Notes under the pieces: model-generated
What the model saw: the letters and a program-made list of their open reading frames with translations, nothing else
Databases searched by the model: none
What the model was told of the DNA's origin: nothing
Shown: one piece after another, positions 19,447-26,594 of the stretch
Numbering within the stretch: the stretch's first letter is position 1
Layout: every line of letters starts with the position of its first letter
Position numbers and translations under genes: made by a program
Origin: Kineothrix alysoides
GTDB taxonomy: Bacteria; Bacillota; Clostridia; Lachnospirales; Lachnospiraceae
Length of the DNA stretch: 64,000 bases
Assembly: GCF_000732725.1 (NCBI RefSeq)
Contig: NZ_JPNB01000002.1
Coordinates: 1,426,001-1,490,000 of the forward strand
Direction of reading: 5' to 3'

Positions 19447-19768
19447 TTAATATCCTGTAATCCGGAAGAATGTATGGTCGCCAATGACAACCTTTTCAAC
19501 TACCTCATTATAAGCGCCGGAACCGAATTTGTAATATTCTTTATTTTTTTCGGTTTTGGATTGCTTGCCATATAAGGTGTTGGTGTTGAACCATAAGCAA
19601 GTACCGATCGGATTGGTCTTGGAAGATAAGTTCTTCGCGATATCCAAGCTATCTTTCCACGCAGTAGAACCGGTATCCGGCTTCAGAATAAAGCATTCTC
19701 GCCAATAAATCAACACTGTCTCTCCCTTTTAAATCATCTGTGCTCTTTAATGCATCACCGTATGCCAT
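19447..19768 (-). pseudogene. Broken SleB-type cell wall hydrolase
   Basis: A good Shine-Dalgarno (AGAGGAGAA) and ATG 19768 open a frame MAYGDALKSTDDLKGRDSVDLLARMLYSEAG that resembles the start of SleB/hydrolase_2 proteins. It then hits a stop. The rest of the family (DTGSTAWKDSLDIAKN, NPIGTCLWFNT, VVIGDHTFFRITGY) continues in another frame to 19447. The middle of the domain is missing at the junction near 19675, where CCGGATAC could be the microhomology of a deletion. The gene is therefore inactive. Its promoter matches that of the endolysin at 22310. Confidence 0.75.
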
Positions 19769-19773
19769 AGTTT

Positions 19774-19844
19774 TTCTCCTCTCTATTTTTCTTTTCTTGT
19801 AGCAGCTACAATAAATAGAGAGGAGAAGTATGCAAAGTTGTAAA
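19774..19844 (-). promoter_or_regulatory. TcdR/UviA-type promoter plus 5' stem-loop of the broken hydrolase
   Basis: Read on the minus strand, TTTACA (19844-19839) is followed after exactly 16 bp by CTCTCT (19822-19817). The early transcript would carry TTGTAG-CTG-CTACAA and then the Shine-Dalgarno. The segment 19774-19788 is a perfect 15-bp complement of 19813-19827, so the DNA also forms a long inverted repeat joining the -10 region and the Shine-Dalgarno. Confidence 0.65.
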
Positions 19845-19862
19845 CATATTAAGATAAAAAAT

Positions 19863-21449
19863 TTATTGATTTAATAACTCTTTTTCTTTATTTTCTGAGT
19901 AATAATTGGAAATTATCTGCAGGCTTTCGATATACCAGCCATCCTGACGATATGAGCAGTCAATGCACTTTACAACATCATTTTGGATATCTTCATTCAG
20001 AATCAGGCGCAGCATGTTCTTTCCGTCTTTTTCTATTATGGCAGCTCCCAGGCAGGAGAGCGCCCAATTATCCGATGAAAAGTTATCCGGCTGCTCAGCC
20101 TCGATGGAGGGGTTTTTAATAAACTGGCTGGAATACTCCTTAAAGCTTCTATCTTCCATATATATGACCGATACTTCTGCGGCACCGAAGGTGCTTCCTA
20201 TGGAATAACGTACCAGAACAATATCCGCTTTCCCGCTTTCGCTTAAATCACCGGATATGATATAGGAAGACCAGTAGTCAGGATAATCGATAAATACAGT
20301 ATCTCCGTCGTCGAACTGTGCGACAACCTGAGTGAATGCGTCCGTACCGCTCACTACATCTTTTACATAGACTCTTTCAGTACTTCCGTCGCCGTCCACA
20401 TCTGTTTTTACTTCAAGACCGCTTTCTATTGGAATCCTGCTCTTGGGATACATGGCGATACTCCCTCTGATGCTTAAAAATACACCGGATAGAAGCAAAA
20501 GTGCAATCATTAAAATAACGGTAGATGTTTCTTTTTTCTTCTGCTCAGTACTAAAAATATTTTGAAACCGTCGCTTTATAAAATTAGTTTTTTGAATATA
20601 CCCTGAGGATAGGACAGAGTATCTCCGATTTCCCGCTTGTATATGGGAGAGTATAACTTCGCTGTATTCCTTACGCTCTTCCTGTGAAGCGAATTCAAGT
20701 ACCCTGCTGTCACAAATCAATTCCATGTCTTGTTCTGCAAGCCGCCTCATTATCCATACCGAGGGATTAAACCAGTGCATTATATTGGCGAGCAATAAAA
20801 TAACTTTAAACCATGAATCCTTATTCATGCAATGAATTAATTCATGCCGGATAATGTAATATAAATCTTGTTCCAGATAATCTTTATCCGGAAGAAAGAC
20901 TCGATTTTTAAGTAATCCAATGATAAAAGGGCTTCCGTCGGTATCTTCCATAATGCGTATTTCAGGCAGTCTTTTTATTTTCAACTCTTCGGCAGCAGTT
21001 CTATATATTTCCCGAATCTGCGGTTTAACGTTTTCAGTGCTGCGGCACATCAATTTTTTGTAAGTGATAAGATAAGCTGCAAAATAATAGGCGCAAGCAA
21101 TAAAGCAACCCGTTATCCAAATGAAGAACACCAGATGGTTGGTAGTCCAGTGCTGAACTGCATCGCTATTATTTATGGGCTCCAGTATCTTGGCAGATGC
21201 TGTTGTTTTTTGACTGTTATTCCATTCGCTGCTTCCCCGCAGTATATAGTTGGGGACTTCTATTGACAATGGCAGCGGCAGTAGCGTGATATGGATTGGT
21301 ACAAGCAATCGCAAGGCTATCAATAGCCACACTATCTTTTTATATTCTATTTGACATCTTTTCTTCAAGGTAAAAGAAATTATACAGAATAAAAGTATAC
21401 CTATGGTTCCCATTAAAGATGCTTCCAGTACTCCCCAAAATACATTCAT
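19863..21449 (-). CDS. BlaR1/MecR1-type M56 membrane metallopeptidase
   Basis: This 528-residue signal transducer has four membrane helices in the first 330 residues. A zinc protease site HELIH (residues 202-206) is followed by a downstream Glu in QDMELICDSRVLE. The last membrane helix is at about 305-325 and the domain outside is about 330-528. That domain has a VDGDGSTERVYV beginning of FG-GAP/VCBS style and no penicillin-binding motif, so the signal is probably not a beta-lactam. It starts 4 bp after the BlaI-type repressor gene. By analogy, activation cleaves or inactivates the repressor. Confidence 0.85.
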   Translation of the reverse strand: MNVFWGVLEASLMGTIGILLFCIISFTLKKRCQIEYKKIVWLLIALRLLVPIHITLLPLPLSIEVPNYILRGSSEWNNSQKTTASAKILEPINNSDAVQHWTTNHLVFFIWITGCFIACAYYFAAYLITYKKLMCRSTENVKPQIREIYRTAAEELKIKRLPEIRIMEDTDGSPFIIGLLKNRVFLPDKDYLEQDLYYIIRHELIHCMNKDSWFKVILLLANIMHWFNPSVWIMRRLAEQDMELICDSRVLEFASQEERKEYSEVILSHIQAGNRRYSVLSSGYIQKTNFIKRRFQNIFSTEQKKKETSTVILMIALLLLSGVFLSIRGSIAMYPKSRIPIESGLEVKTDVDGDGSTERVYVKDVVSGTDAFTQVVAQFDDGDTVFIDYPDYWSSYIISGDLSESGKADIVLVRYSIGSTFGAAEVSVIYMEDRSFKEYSSQFIKNPSIEAEQPDNFSSDNWALSCLGAAIIEKDGKNMLRLILNEDIQNDVVKCIDCSYRQDGWYIESLQIISNYYSENKEKELLNQ

Positions 21450-21453
21450 GCTC

Positions 21454-21900
21454 TTATTCCCCGTCCTTTTCCAATGAATCCAAATACTTTCTAAGTTCCT
21501 TTATATCGTATGGTGACAGCTTTTTTCCCTGATATAATCCGGCTATAAATTTTTGTGCGGAACGGCTATACATTTTTTCCAAAAAGCTCTCACTTTGGTT
21601 TACCTTATATTCGTCCTCTGATATCAGGGAGTGATAATAATTCGTGCGAGTGCTTCTGTCGCAGTACACGAACCCTTTCTCCGACAGACGTGACAAAACT
21701 GTCATCAGGCTTGGAAGTTTCCAATTACGTTTTTCTATTATTTCATCCAAAATCTCATTTGATGTAAGTGGAGAATCATGCCTCCAAAGCACTTCCATTA
21801 TTTCGAATTCCGCATCTCCCAATTTTTTCATTCTTGCTCCCATCTGTTCGCTTTCGTGTGCATACAAATCATGGATGTTGAAAGCACTTTTTTTCAACAT
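21454..21900 (-). CDS. BlaI/MecI/CopY-family repressor
   Basis: This is a 148-residue winged-helix repressor. The core MKKLGDAEFEIMEVLWRHDSPLTSNEILDEIIEKRNWKLPSLMTVLSRLSEKGFV is a clear BlaI domain, and the C-terminal helices form the dimer and protease-cleavage region. The start is uncertain. ATG 21900 (AGGTGA upstream) adds about 25 unusual residues, while an internal ATG at MKKLGD has GGGAG close upstream and would give the usual family length. It precedes its BlaR1-type partner, and a BlaI-like operator lies 210 bp upstream. Confidence 0.88.
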   Translation of the reverse strand: MLKKSAFNIHDLYAHESEQMGARMKKLGDAEFEIMEVLWRHDSPLTSNEILDEIIEKRNWKLPSLMTVLSRLSEKGFVYCDRSTRTNYYHSLISEDEYKVNQSESFLEKMYSRSAQKFIAGLYQGKKLSPYDIKELRKYLDSLEKDGE

Positions 21901-22107
21901 TCTCACCTGATTATAAAATTATCTATATTTTCCTTTCTGCGCAATATGTCTATGGTCAAAATAAACTCCAATCTGCCATGTCCATATCCATCTTGTTGCT
22001 TAAGCTTAATTATTAAAGTCTATGTCCAATATTTCACCTATAATCCGAAAATTTCATATATGGCTGATTTTATTACATATACTCTGCCGTAGAATCTAAA
22101 AAATAAA

Positions 22108-22135
22108 TTATACAATTGTATAATATAATACTACA
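22108..22135 (-). promoter_or_regulatory. BlaI-type operator overlapping the blaI-blaR1 promoter
   Basis: The 16-bp palindrome TTATACAATTGTATAA (22108-22123) contains TACAATTGTA, which fits the BlaI/MecI consensus TACAnnTGTA. On the minus strand, TTGTAG and TATAAT are spaced by 18 bp, and the operator covers the -10 box. The operon is probably autorepressed, with a 5' leader of about 200 bases. Confidence 0.7.
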
Positions 22136-22226
22136 ATATAATGGAAAATATTGTCAATTAGAATTTATGGAGGATTATATTTAGAATAGTTGTTTCTAAA
22201 TAGCGTCTTTTTATACTTCAGAGCAC

Positions 22227-22283
22227 AAAAAAGGAGCTATCGCTCCATAACTGATCGATCAGTTATTTTGCAACAGCTCCTTT
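22227..22283 (-). terminator. Terminator of the endolysin gene
   Basis: On the minus strand, AAAGGAGCT and AGCTCCTTTTTT form the outer stem with a T-run. A 20-bp perfect palindrome, ATAACTGATCGATCAGTTAT, sits in the loop. The rest of the 21901-22309 gap holds only the blaI promoter. Confidence 0.75.
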
Positions 22284-22309
22284 ACTTCTCAATATGAATC
22301 AATAGATCA

Positions 22310-22822
22310 TTACGTCATGGAAATATAAATCTTGTCGGTAGTGCTCAAAAATACGTTCAATTCTGCATTTCTTCGATTAACAAGCCCTTCCACCCTCTTG
22401 CCATTTGCTTTCGTATAAGTAAAAGCAGTTACAACCGCATCTTTGGCAGTTGTAGAAATAGGACTTTTATAAGTGGCATCACTGTTCAATGCTTTGTATA
22501 AGTCGTTAGTAGTAGTGGTAACCGGGGATGTTCCGACATTGTAAAGCAAAGAAGCCGTTGCGTTATACATAACCTGTGTCATGCTGCCAACCTTCGGATG
22601 CTTGTTAATGGCTGTTTCTACAGCGCCTAAATCAGATGTAAAAAAGGAATCCGCCTTTGTCTGGGTAATCTTATCGCCTGCTTTTAATTTATCGGCGGTA
22701 ACCACCTTATGTCCATATCCGACGGTTAAGTTGCCAAATCCATCATCTTTTACTGTTAACTCTGCTTTGCCGCCGCTTTCCCACTTCTTAATAAAATCTT
22801 TCCCGGTAGTGTTTACATTCAT
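22310..22822 (-). CDS. GH24 phage-type lysozyme (endolysin)
   Basis: This 170-residue muramidase has the GH24/T4-lysozyme layout: FIKKWESGG (catalytic Glu15), then DDGFGNLTVGYGH (Asp and Thr of the active site, about 26-33), ASLLYNVGT and LVNRRNAELNVF near the end. There is no signal peptide, so it would act after release, lysis or via a holin. ATG 22822 is preferred over the longer frame because AGAGGAG lies 8 nt upstream. No other phage genes surround it. Its promoter matches the group-5 sigma element, which makes it the likely target of the sigma gene at 24248. Confidence 0.85.
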   Translation of the reverse strand: MNVNTTGKDFIKKWESGGKAELTVKDDGFGNLTVGYGHKVVTADKLKAGDKITQTKADSFFTSDLGAVETAINKHPKVGSMTQVMYNATASLLYNVGTSPVTTTTNDLYKALNSDATYKSPISTTAKDAVVTAFTYTKANGKRVEGLVNRRNAELNVFLSTTDKIYISMT

Positions 22823-22830
22823 TTTGTTAT

Positions 22831-22902
22831 CTCCTCTTCCTTTATTATTTGTTTTGTAATCGATTACAATAATAAAAGAGGAGAGCATGACCTAAATGTA
22901 AA
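22831..22902 (-). promoter_or_regulatory. TcdR/UviA-type promoter plus 5' stem-loop of the endolysin
   Basis: On the minus strand, TTTACA (22902-22897), exactly 16 bp, then CTCTTT (22880-22875). Just after the -10 comes the perfect palindrome TTGTAATCGATTACAA, then the AGAGGAG Shine-Dalgarno. As in the broken hydrolase, the -10 region (CTCCTCTT) is complementary to the Shine-Dalgarno. Confidence 0.72.
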
Positions 22903-22924
22903 CTTCTACCGGAAATTATTTGTA

Positions 22925-23758
22925 CTACCCTTGAGTAATACCATTATCTTCATTGGAAGGATAGGAAAAATCCGGACTGTTATTACTGATTGAAATGATT
23001 TTCATATCCTTATCTTCAGAGCCTTTGTAAAACAGAAAACCTCTTCCGTTGTCTCCAAGCTGGATGCCGTTATAATTCCCCCACAAATAACGAGTGAACG
23101 AATTCGTCAGGGAAGATTTGAAGTCGGCGGTCATGATATCATCATATTGGGCAAGAAATTCCTGTTCATTATTGAGAAGCATCTGTTCTCCCTCCACGAC
23201 AACGGATAAAGGATAGCTCATCAACTGCGATAAAGCTTCCCTGTCGTCTGCGCGGACAAGTTCGATGACATGATCGGTAAAGGCGTCTACTTGGGCCGTA
23301 TCATAACCTAAATACTGATAAATGCTGTCTTTGTCTTCTCCGTCTAATCCCCAGGCAGGAATCAGGTTGAAGCCGCTTTCCGTATCTGCTTCTGGAGAAT
23401 AATAACTTCCTGTCAAAATATAGTAGTCTTTACTTTCTGCATTAGGATGAATGGACCCATTCAGCAAGATTGTCTTATCGTTGTTAGATAATTTGAAATG
23501 CCGCGTTATTCTGTTGTACGACCCGGTTAAAGAATATTCCGTATTGTCATTTTTAAAAATGTAGTAAGCGGTCAAGCGGCTGCCATCTCTATAAATCATC
23601 ATCCTGGCAGGTATATCGCCGATAGTGCCGTCAAAAACATTGTTGGTCTGGTTTAAAATCACATCTTCAGAATGCATTCCTTTCATCATTGCGATAGCGG
23701 CGAAGCAAATAAAAGCAACGACTATTAATGAAAGAAAAAATAAAAGTTTCTTTTTCAT
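22925..23758 (-). CDS. Exported protein of unknown function
   Basis: This 277-residue protein has an N-terminal signal/anchor helix (KKKLLFFLSLIVVAFICFAAIAMM). The Cys at residue 18 is inside the hydrophobic run, not a lipobox. The first half (about 40-130) is a beta-rich block (IGDIPARMMIYRDGSRLTAYYIF...LTGSYNRITRHFKL), and the second half (about 160-235) resembles a small NTF2-like cone. I recognise no named family. It lies on the same strand as the endolysin, 102 bp upstream of it, but does not share the special promoter. Confidence 0.65.
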   Translation of the reverse strand: MKKKLLFFLSLIVVAFICFAAIAMMKGMHSEDVILNQTNNVFDGTIGDIPARMMIYRDGSRLTAYYIFKNDNTEYSLTGSYNRITRHFKLSNNDKTILLNGSIHPNAESKDYYILTGSYYSPEADTESGFNLIPAWGLDGEDKDSIYQYLGYDTAQVDAFTDHVIELVRADDREALSQLMSYPLSVVVEGEQMLLNNEQEFLAQYDDIMTADFKSSLTNSFTRYLWGNYNGIQLGDNGRGFLFYKGSEDKDMKIISISNNSPDFSYPSNEDNGITQG

Positions 23759-24197
23759 ATAAATTTCCCCTTATACTATAAGTTTTTTGTCGTATAAAAT
23801 ACATAGCGAGTATAGCATTTTTTTATTATATATACAAATTTATCTTTCTAATTATTACTTTAATTGTTGCTATCCAGCCTTCAGCTTAATAGTAACCTTT
23901 TCTTTCATACTTTATTTTGCTAAAAGTAAGCTGTTTATTATAAATCAGCTTATTTTTACTATAAATCAGCTTATTTTCATTTTACAAAACGTTGGAAAAT
24001 CAGAGGTAATCTTTATGCAGTTCATTGGAAATGTATTGGTGCAGTTGCAAGAAAACCTAAAAAATACGATTTAAAGAAATCGAGATATGTCTTTTAAAAG
24101 CGGTTAATTTGTTTTAACCACTTTTGTTGTTAAAATGAAAAGTTTGGTGTCCTTTTGTATGGAAAAAGGAATATACAGAAGAGGGCAAAAGTTTACG
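23759..24197. other. Intergenic stretch with a direct repeat and a hairpin
   Basis: A 17-nt direct repeat ATAAATCAGCTTATTTT occurs at 23940-23956 and 23961-23977. A near-perfect hairpin AAAAGcGGTTAA/TTAACCaCTTTT lies at 24096-24125 with no clean T-run. No gene is apparent. Confidence 0.5.
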
Positions 24198-24225
24198 TTT
24201 ACATTTTAATGAAAAGTTCCTCCTT
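24198..24225 (+). promoter_or_regulatory. TcdR/UviA-type promoter of the sigma gene itself
   Basis: TTTACA (24198-24203), exactly 16 bp, then CTCCTT (24220-24225). The start codon is 23 bp further on. Its presence ahead of the sigma gene suggests positive autoregulation, as known for TcdR. Confidence 0.65.
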
Positions 24226-24247
24226 AGAAAAAAAGGAGGGCTTTAAA

Positions 24248-24796
24248 ATGTTGAAGGATTTAATAATAAGAGCGCAGGAATCAGATAGCGAGGCAATGAT
24301 GGAGTTAATTAATAAGTTCAAACCGCTGTTACAAAAGTATGCGAGAAAGTTAGTTTATGAAGATGCGTATGAGGATTTAGTTTTGTACTTCATCCAGTTA
24401 ATGCATGGGCTCGAATTGGAAAAGCTGTTGAGTAATGAGGACGGTTCCATTACAAACTACATTAATGTTTCTGTCAGAAATTTTTATAATAAGAAGATTC
24501 CCGAAATTATAAGATCTAAAAAGGAAATACTACATACGAATTTATCAGAAGAACAATTATATTATATTGATACTGTATCGGCCAAAACAGATAAAATAGA
24601 TTTTCTCTATGAGTCAGGCATTCATCAAATACTAAACGAAAGTGAATATCAGATTATTTATCTTATTTATGTGGAAGGATATACTGCTGTTGAAATTGCA
24701 AAAATAATAAATAAATCGAGACAAGCTGTTAATCAGATGAAAGTACGTGCGTTAATAAAACTAAGGGACAAGCTGTTGAGTGATATAGTTACTTAA
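24248..24796 (+). CDS. TcdR/BotR/UviA-like (group 5) sigma factor
   Basis: This is a 182-residue small sigma factor. Region 2 lies at about 20-85 (LLQKYARKLVYEDAYEDLVLYFIQLMHGLEL...GSITNYINVSVRNFYNKK), and region 4 at about 125-178 (LNESEYQIIYLIYVEGYTAVEIAKIINKSRQAVNQMKVRALIKLRDKL). This arrangement, the length and the SRQAVN-K-RA--KL recognition helix resemble the clostridial toxin/bacteriocin sigma factors more than standard ECF proteins. ATG 24248 has AAGGAGGG 8 nt upstream; the longer upstream frame would read through the promoter. It probably transcribes its own gene and the two hydrolase genes at 19.4-22.9 kb. Confidence 0.75.
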   Translation: MLKDLIIRAQESDSEAMMELINKFKPLLQKYARKLVYEDAYEDLVLYFIQLMHGLELEKLLSNEDGSITNYINVSVRNFYNKKIPEIIRSKKEILHTNLSEEQLYYIDTVSAKTDKIDFLYESGIHQILNESEYQIIYLIYVEGYTAVEIAKIINKSRQAVNQMKVRALIKLRDKLLSDIVT

Positions 24797-24802
24797 ATAT
24801 TT

Positions 24803-24851
24803 ATCTTTACAATGTAAAGATAGAATGCTAAAATCTTTACATTGTAAAGAT
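24803..24851 (+). promoter_or_regulatory. Twin TetR operators around a promoter
   Basis: Two 19-bp dyads, ATCTTTACA-A-TGTAAAGAT (24803-24821) and ATCTTTACA-T-TGTAAAGAT (24833-24851), are centred 30 bp apart. Between them TTTACA (24806-24811) and TAAAAT (24829-24834) are spaced by 17 bp. The operators thus cover the -35 box and the start-site region. Confidence 0.8.
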
Positions 24852-24862
24852 GGGAGATAAAT

Positions 24863-25453
24863 ATGACTGAAAAAAGATATCACCACGGAAATTTAAAAAA
24901 TTGCCTTATTGAAGCAGGGATCGAACTTATTAACAAAGAAGGAGAAACCCATTTTTCCCTGCGCAAAGTCGCAGCCATATGCGGGGTAAGCAATGCAGCG
25001 CCATACAGCCATTTCAGCAATAAGGAAGAGCTGCTTGAAGCAATGAAAAGCTATGTGACAGAGCAATTTACAAAGGAATTGAACAGTTCTGTTAAAGGCG
25101 AAGATTTGGAAAATCCATATACCTTGGTTAAGCTGGGGAAAAGCTATGTTACCTTTTTTGTCAAAAACCCCCAGTACTTTGAGTTCCTGTTTTCGCAATC
25201 GTGTATCAGTGTAAACTTATCGATGAATGATGATACAAAGAGCAGTTTTCCTCCGTTTGAACTCTTGAAAGAAATGCATTTCCGAATATTGCGGCAGCAT
25301 GGATTGTCCGATGAAAGGATTAAAGACGCTGTTATTTCGGCATGGGCAACGGTTCATGGATTGGCCGCTATTGCGACAATGAAAGGAGTTTCTTATGACG
25401 GAAACTGGGAGAATAAGATTGAAGATATCATCTGGAATAAGAAAGAGATTTAA
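24863..25453 (+). CDS. TetR-family regulator with WHG domain
   Basis: This 196-residue regulator has the N-terminal helix-turn-helix HHGNLKNCLIEAGIELINKEG, then FSLRKVAAICGVSNAAPYSHFSNKEELL (about residues 7-58). The C-terminal ligand domain has the AWATVHGLAAI stretch that names the WHG subfamily. Two operator dyads precede it, so it is likely autoregulated. The hydrolase gene downstream starts inside its 3' end (59-bp overlap), which implies coupled expression. Confidence 0.9.
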   Translation: MTEKRYHHGNLKNCLIEAGIELINKEGETHFSLRKVAAICGVSNAAPYSHFSNKEELLEAMKSYVTEQFTKELNSSVKGEDLENPYTLVKLGKSYVTFFVKNPQYFEFLFSQSCISVNLSMNDDTKSSFPPFELLKEMHFRILRQHGLSDERIKDAVISAWATVHGLAAIATMKGVSYDGNWENKIEDIIWNKKEI

Positions 25454-26549
25454 GAAGATGATATATATTCTGCCTGGCGCCGCCGGGTCCGTTATTATTT
25501 TTTGCTTAGGAGCTTTATTGATATTGAGTCCCGGCAAGATAAGACAATATACAGACATAAACGGAGAGATAATAAAAAACAGTATGGCAGAAAAGATTTT
25601 TACAGAAATTAATGGTGTCAAAATGGGGATGATTATCAAGAGCAAGGATATATCCAATCCACTCTTATTGTTTGTTCACGGCGGCCCGGGTATGCCGGAG
25701 TACTTTCTTACAGAAGACTATACTACAGGGCTGGAAGAGTACTTTACGGTGGTCTGGTGGGACCAGAGGGGCGCAGGATTATCCTATAGCAGTAATATGG
25801 ATAAAAATACCCTGACGGTTGAACAGTATATCGACGATACAATCGCGGTGACAAATTATTTGCGCGAACGTTTTGGTCAGGATAAAATCTATCTTATGGC
25901 ACATTCCTGGGGTACTTATTTCGGTATTCAGGCAGTGCAGAAAGCACCCCGGATTTATAAAGCCTACATAGCAATTGCGCAGGTAACCGATCAGGATGAG
26001 TCTGAGGAGCTGGCGTATCAATATATGCTGGATTATTTTACAAAGGCAGGTGATAACGCGGCCGTAGACAAGTTAAAAGGAAATTCTTATCCATCAATCG
26101 GATATAATAAAATAAGAGATGATTTTATGCATCGCTCCGGCATAGGTACAACACATGATATGAATTCGGTCATAAAGGGGATATTCTTAACCTCATTAAA
26201 AAATAAGGAATACACTCTGACAGAAAAAATAAATCTATGGCGCGGCAAGCTATTGCTTAATAAGAATCCACAGTTGAAAATGAACGATGATTTAAGGGAT
26301 AAAGTAACTGCCTTAGAAGTTCCGACATACTTTTTTTCGGGAAAATATGATTATACAGTAAATTGCCAAATGTCAGAGGGATACTTAAAGCGGTTAAAAG
26401 CACCCGTAAAAGGATTCTATCTGTTCGAAAATTCAGCCCACAGCCCTATGTTTGAAGAGCCGGAAAAAGTGGCACAAATTATAGAAAGTGATATATTATC
26501 AAACAGCAGTGAGCATGCACAAGAGGGTGTTTCAAAAGTCATGAAATGA
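25395..26549 (+). CDS. Membrane-anchored alpha/beta hydrolase (proline iminopeptidase-like)
   Basis: This 384-residue hydrolase has a basic N-terminus and a membrane anchor (about residues 22-46: MIYILPGAAGSVIIFCLGALLIL). The alpha/beta fold shows the oxyanion loop FVHGGPGMPEYF, VVWWDQRGAGLSY, the nucleophile elbow AHSWGTYFG, and a late Asp (GKYDYTVN) and His (ENSAHSPMFEEP). HGGPG and WDQRG are typical of the S33 proline iminopeptidase family. ATG 25395 has AAAGGAG 6 nt upstream, despite the overlap with the TetR gene; ATG 25458 is the alternative. The substrate is probably a small ester, amide or antibiotic. Confidence 0.82.
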   Translation: MTETGRIRLKISSGIRKRFKKMIYILPGAAGSVIIFCLGALLILSPGKIRQYTDINGEIIKNSMAEKIFTEINGVKMGMIIKSKDISNPLLLFVHGGPGMPEYFLTEDYTTGLEEYFTVVWWDQRGAGLSYSSNMDKNTLTVEQYIDDTIAVTNYLRERFGQDKIYLMAHSWGTYFGIQAVQKAPRIYKAYIAIAQVTDQDESEELAYQYMLDYFTKAGDNAAVDKLKGNSYPSIGYNKIRDDFMHRSGIGTTHDMNSVIKGIFLTSLKNKEYTLTEKINLWRGKLLLNKNPQLKMNDDLRDKVTALEVPTYFFSGKYDYTVNCQMSEGYLKRLKAPVKGFYLFENSAHSPMFEEPEKVAQIIESDILSNSSEHAQEGVSKVMK

Positions 26550-26567
26550 CTTGAGGGGCACCCTCTT
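26521..26567 (+). terminator. Hairpin at the end of the hydrolase gene
   Basis: AAGAGGGTG (26521-26529) pairs with CACCCTCTT (26559-26567). An inner stem AAGTCA/TGACTT is nested. The stem overlaps the last codons of the gene. No strong T-run follows. Confidence 0.55.
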
Positions 26568-26594
26568 AGTTTATACTGTTGAGAGTGTGAAATA

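Noticed and set aside
19774-19827. Long inverted repeat read as a simple Shine-Dalgarno-sequestering hairpin
   Set aside because: The upstream arm overlaps the -10 element, so it is probably not transcribed. The smaller stem-loop downstream is the safer RNA feature.
22310-22822. Prophage at the endolysin
   Set aside because: No holin, tail, capsid, terminase or integrase gene surrounds it, and its promoter is of a host sigma type.
23940-23977. Two 17-nt direct repeats as a CRISPR seed
   Set aside because: Only two copies with a 4-nt gap, AT-rich, no spacer of proper length and no cas genes.
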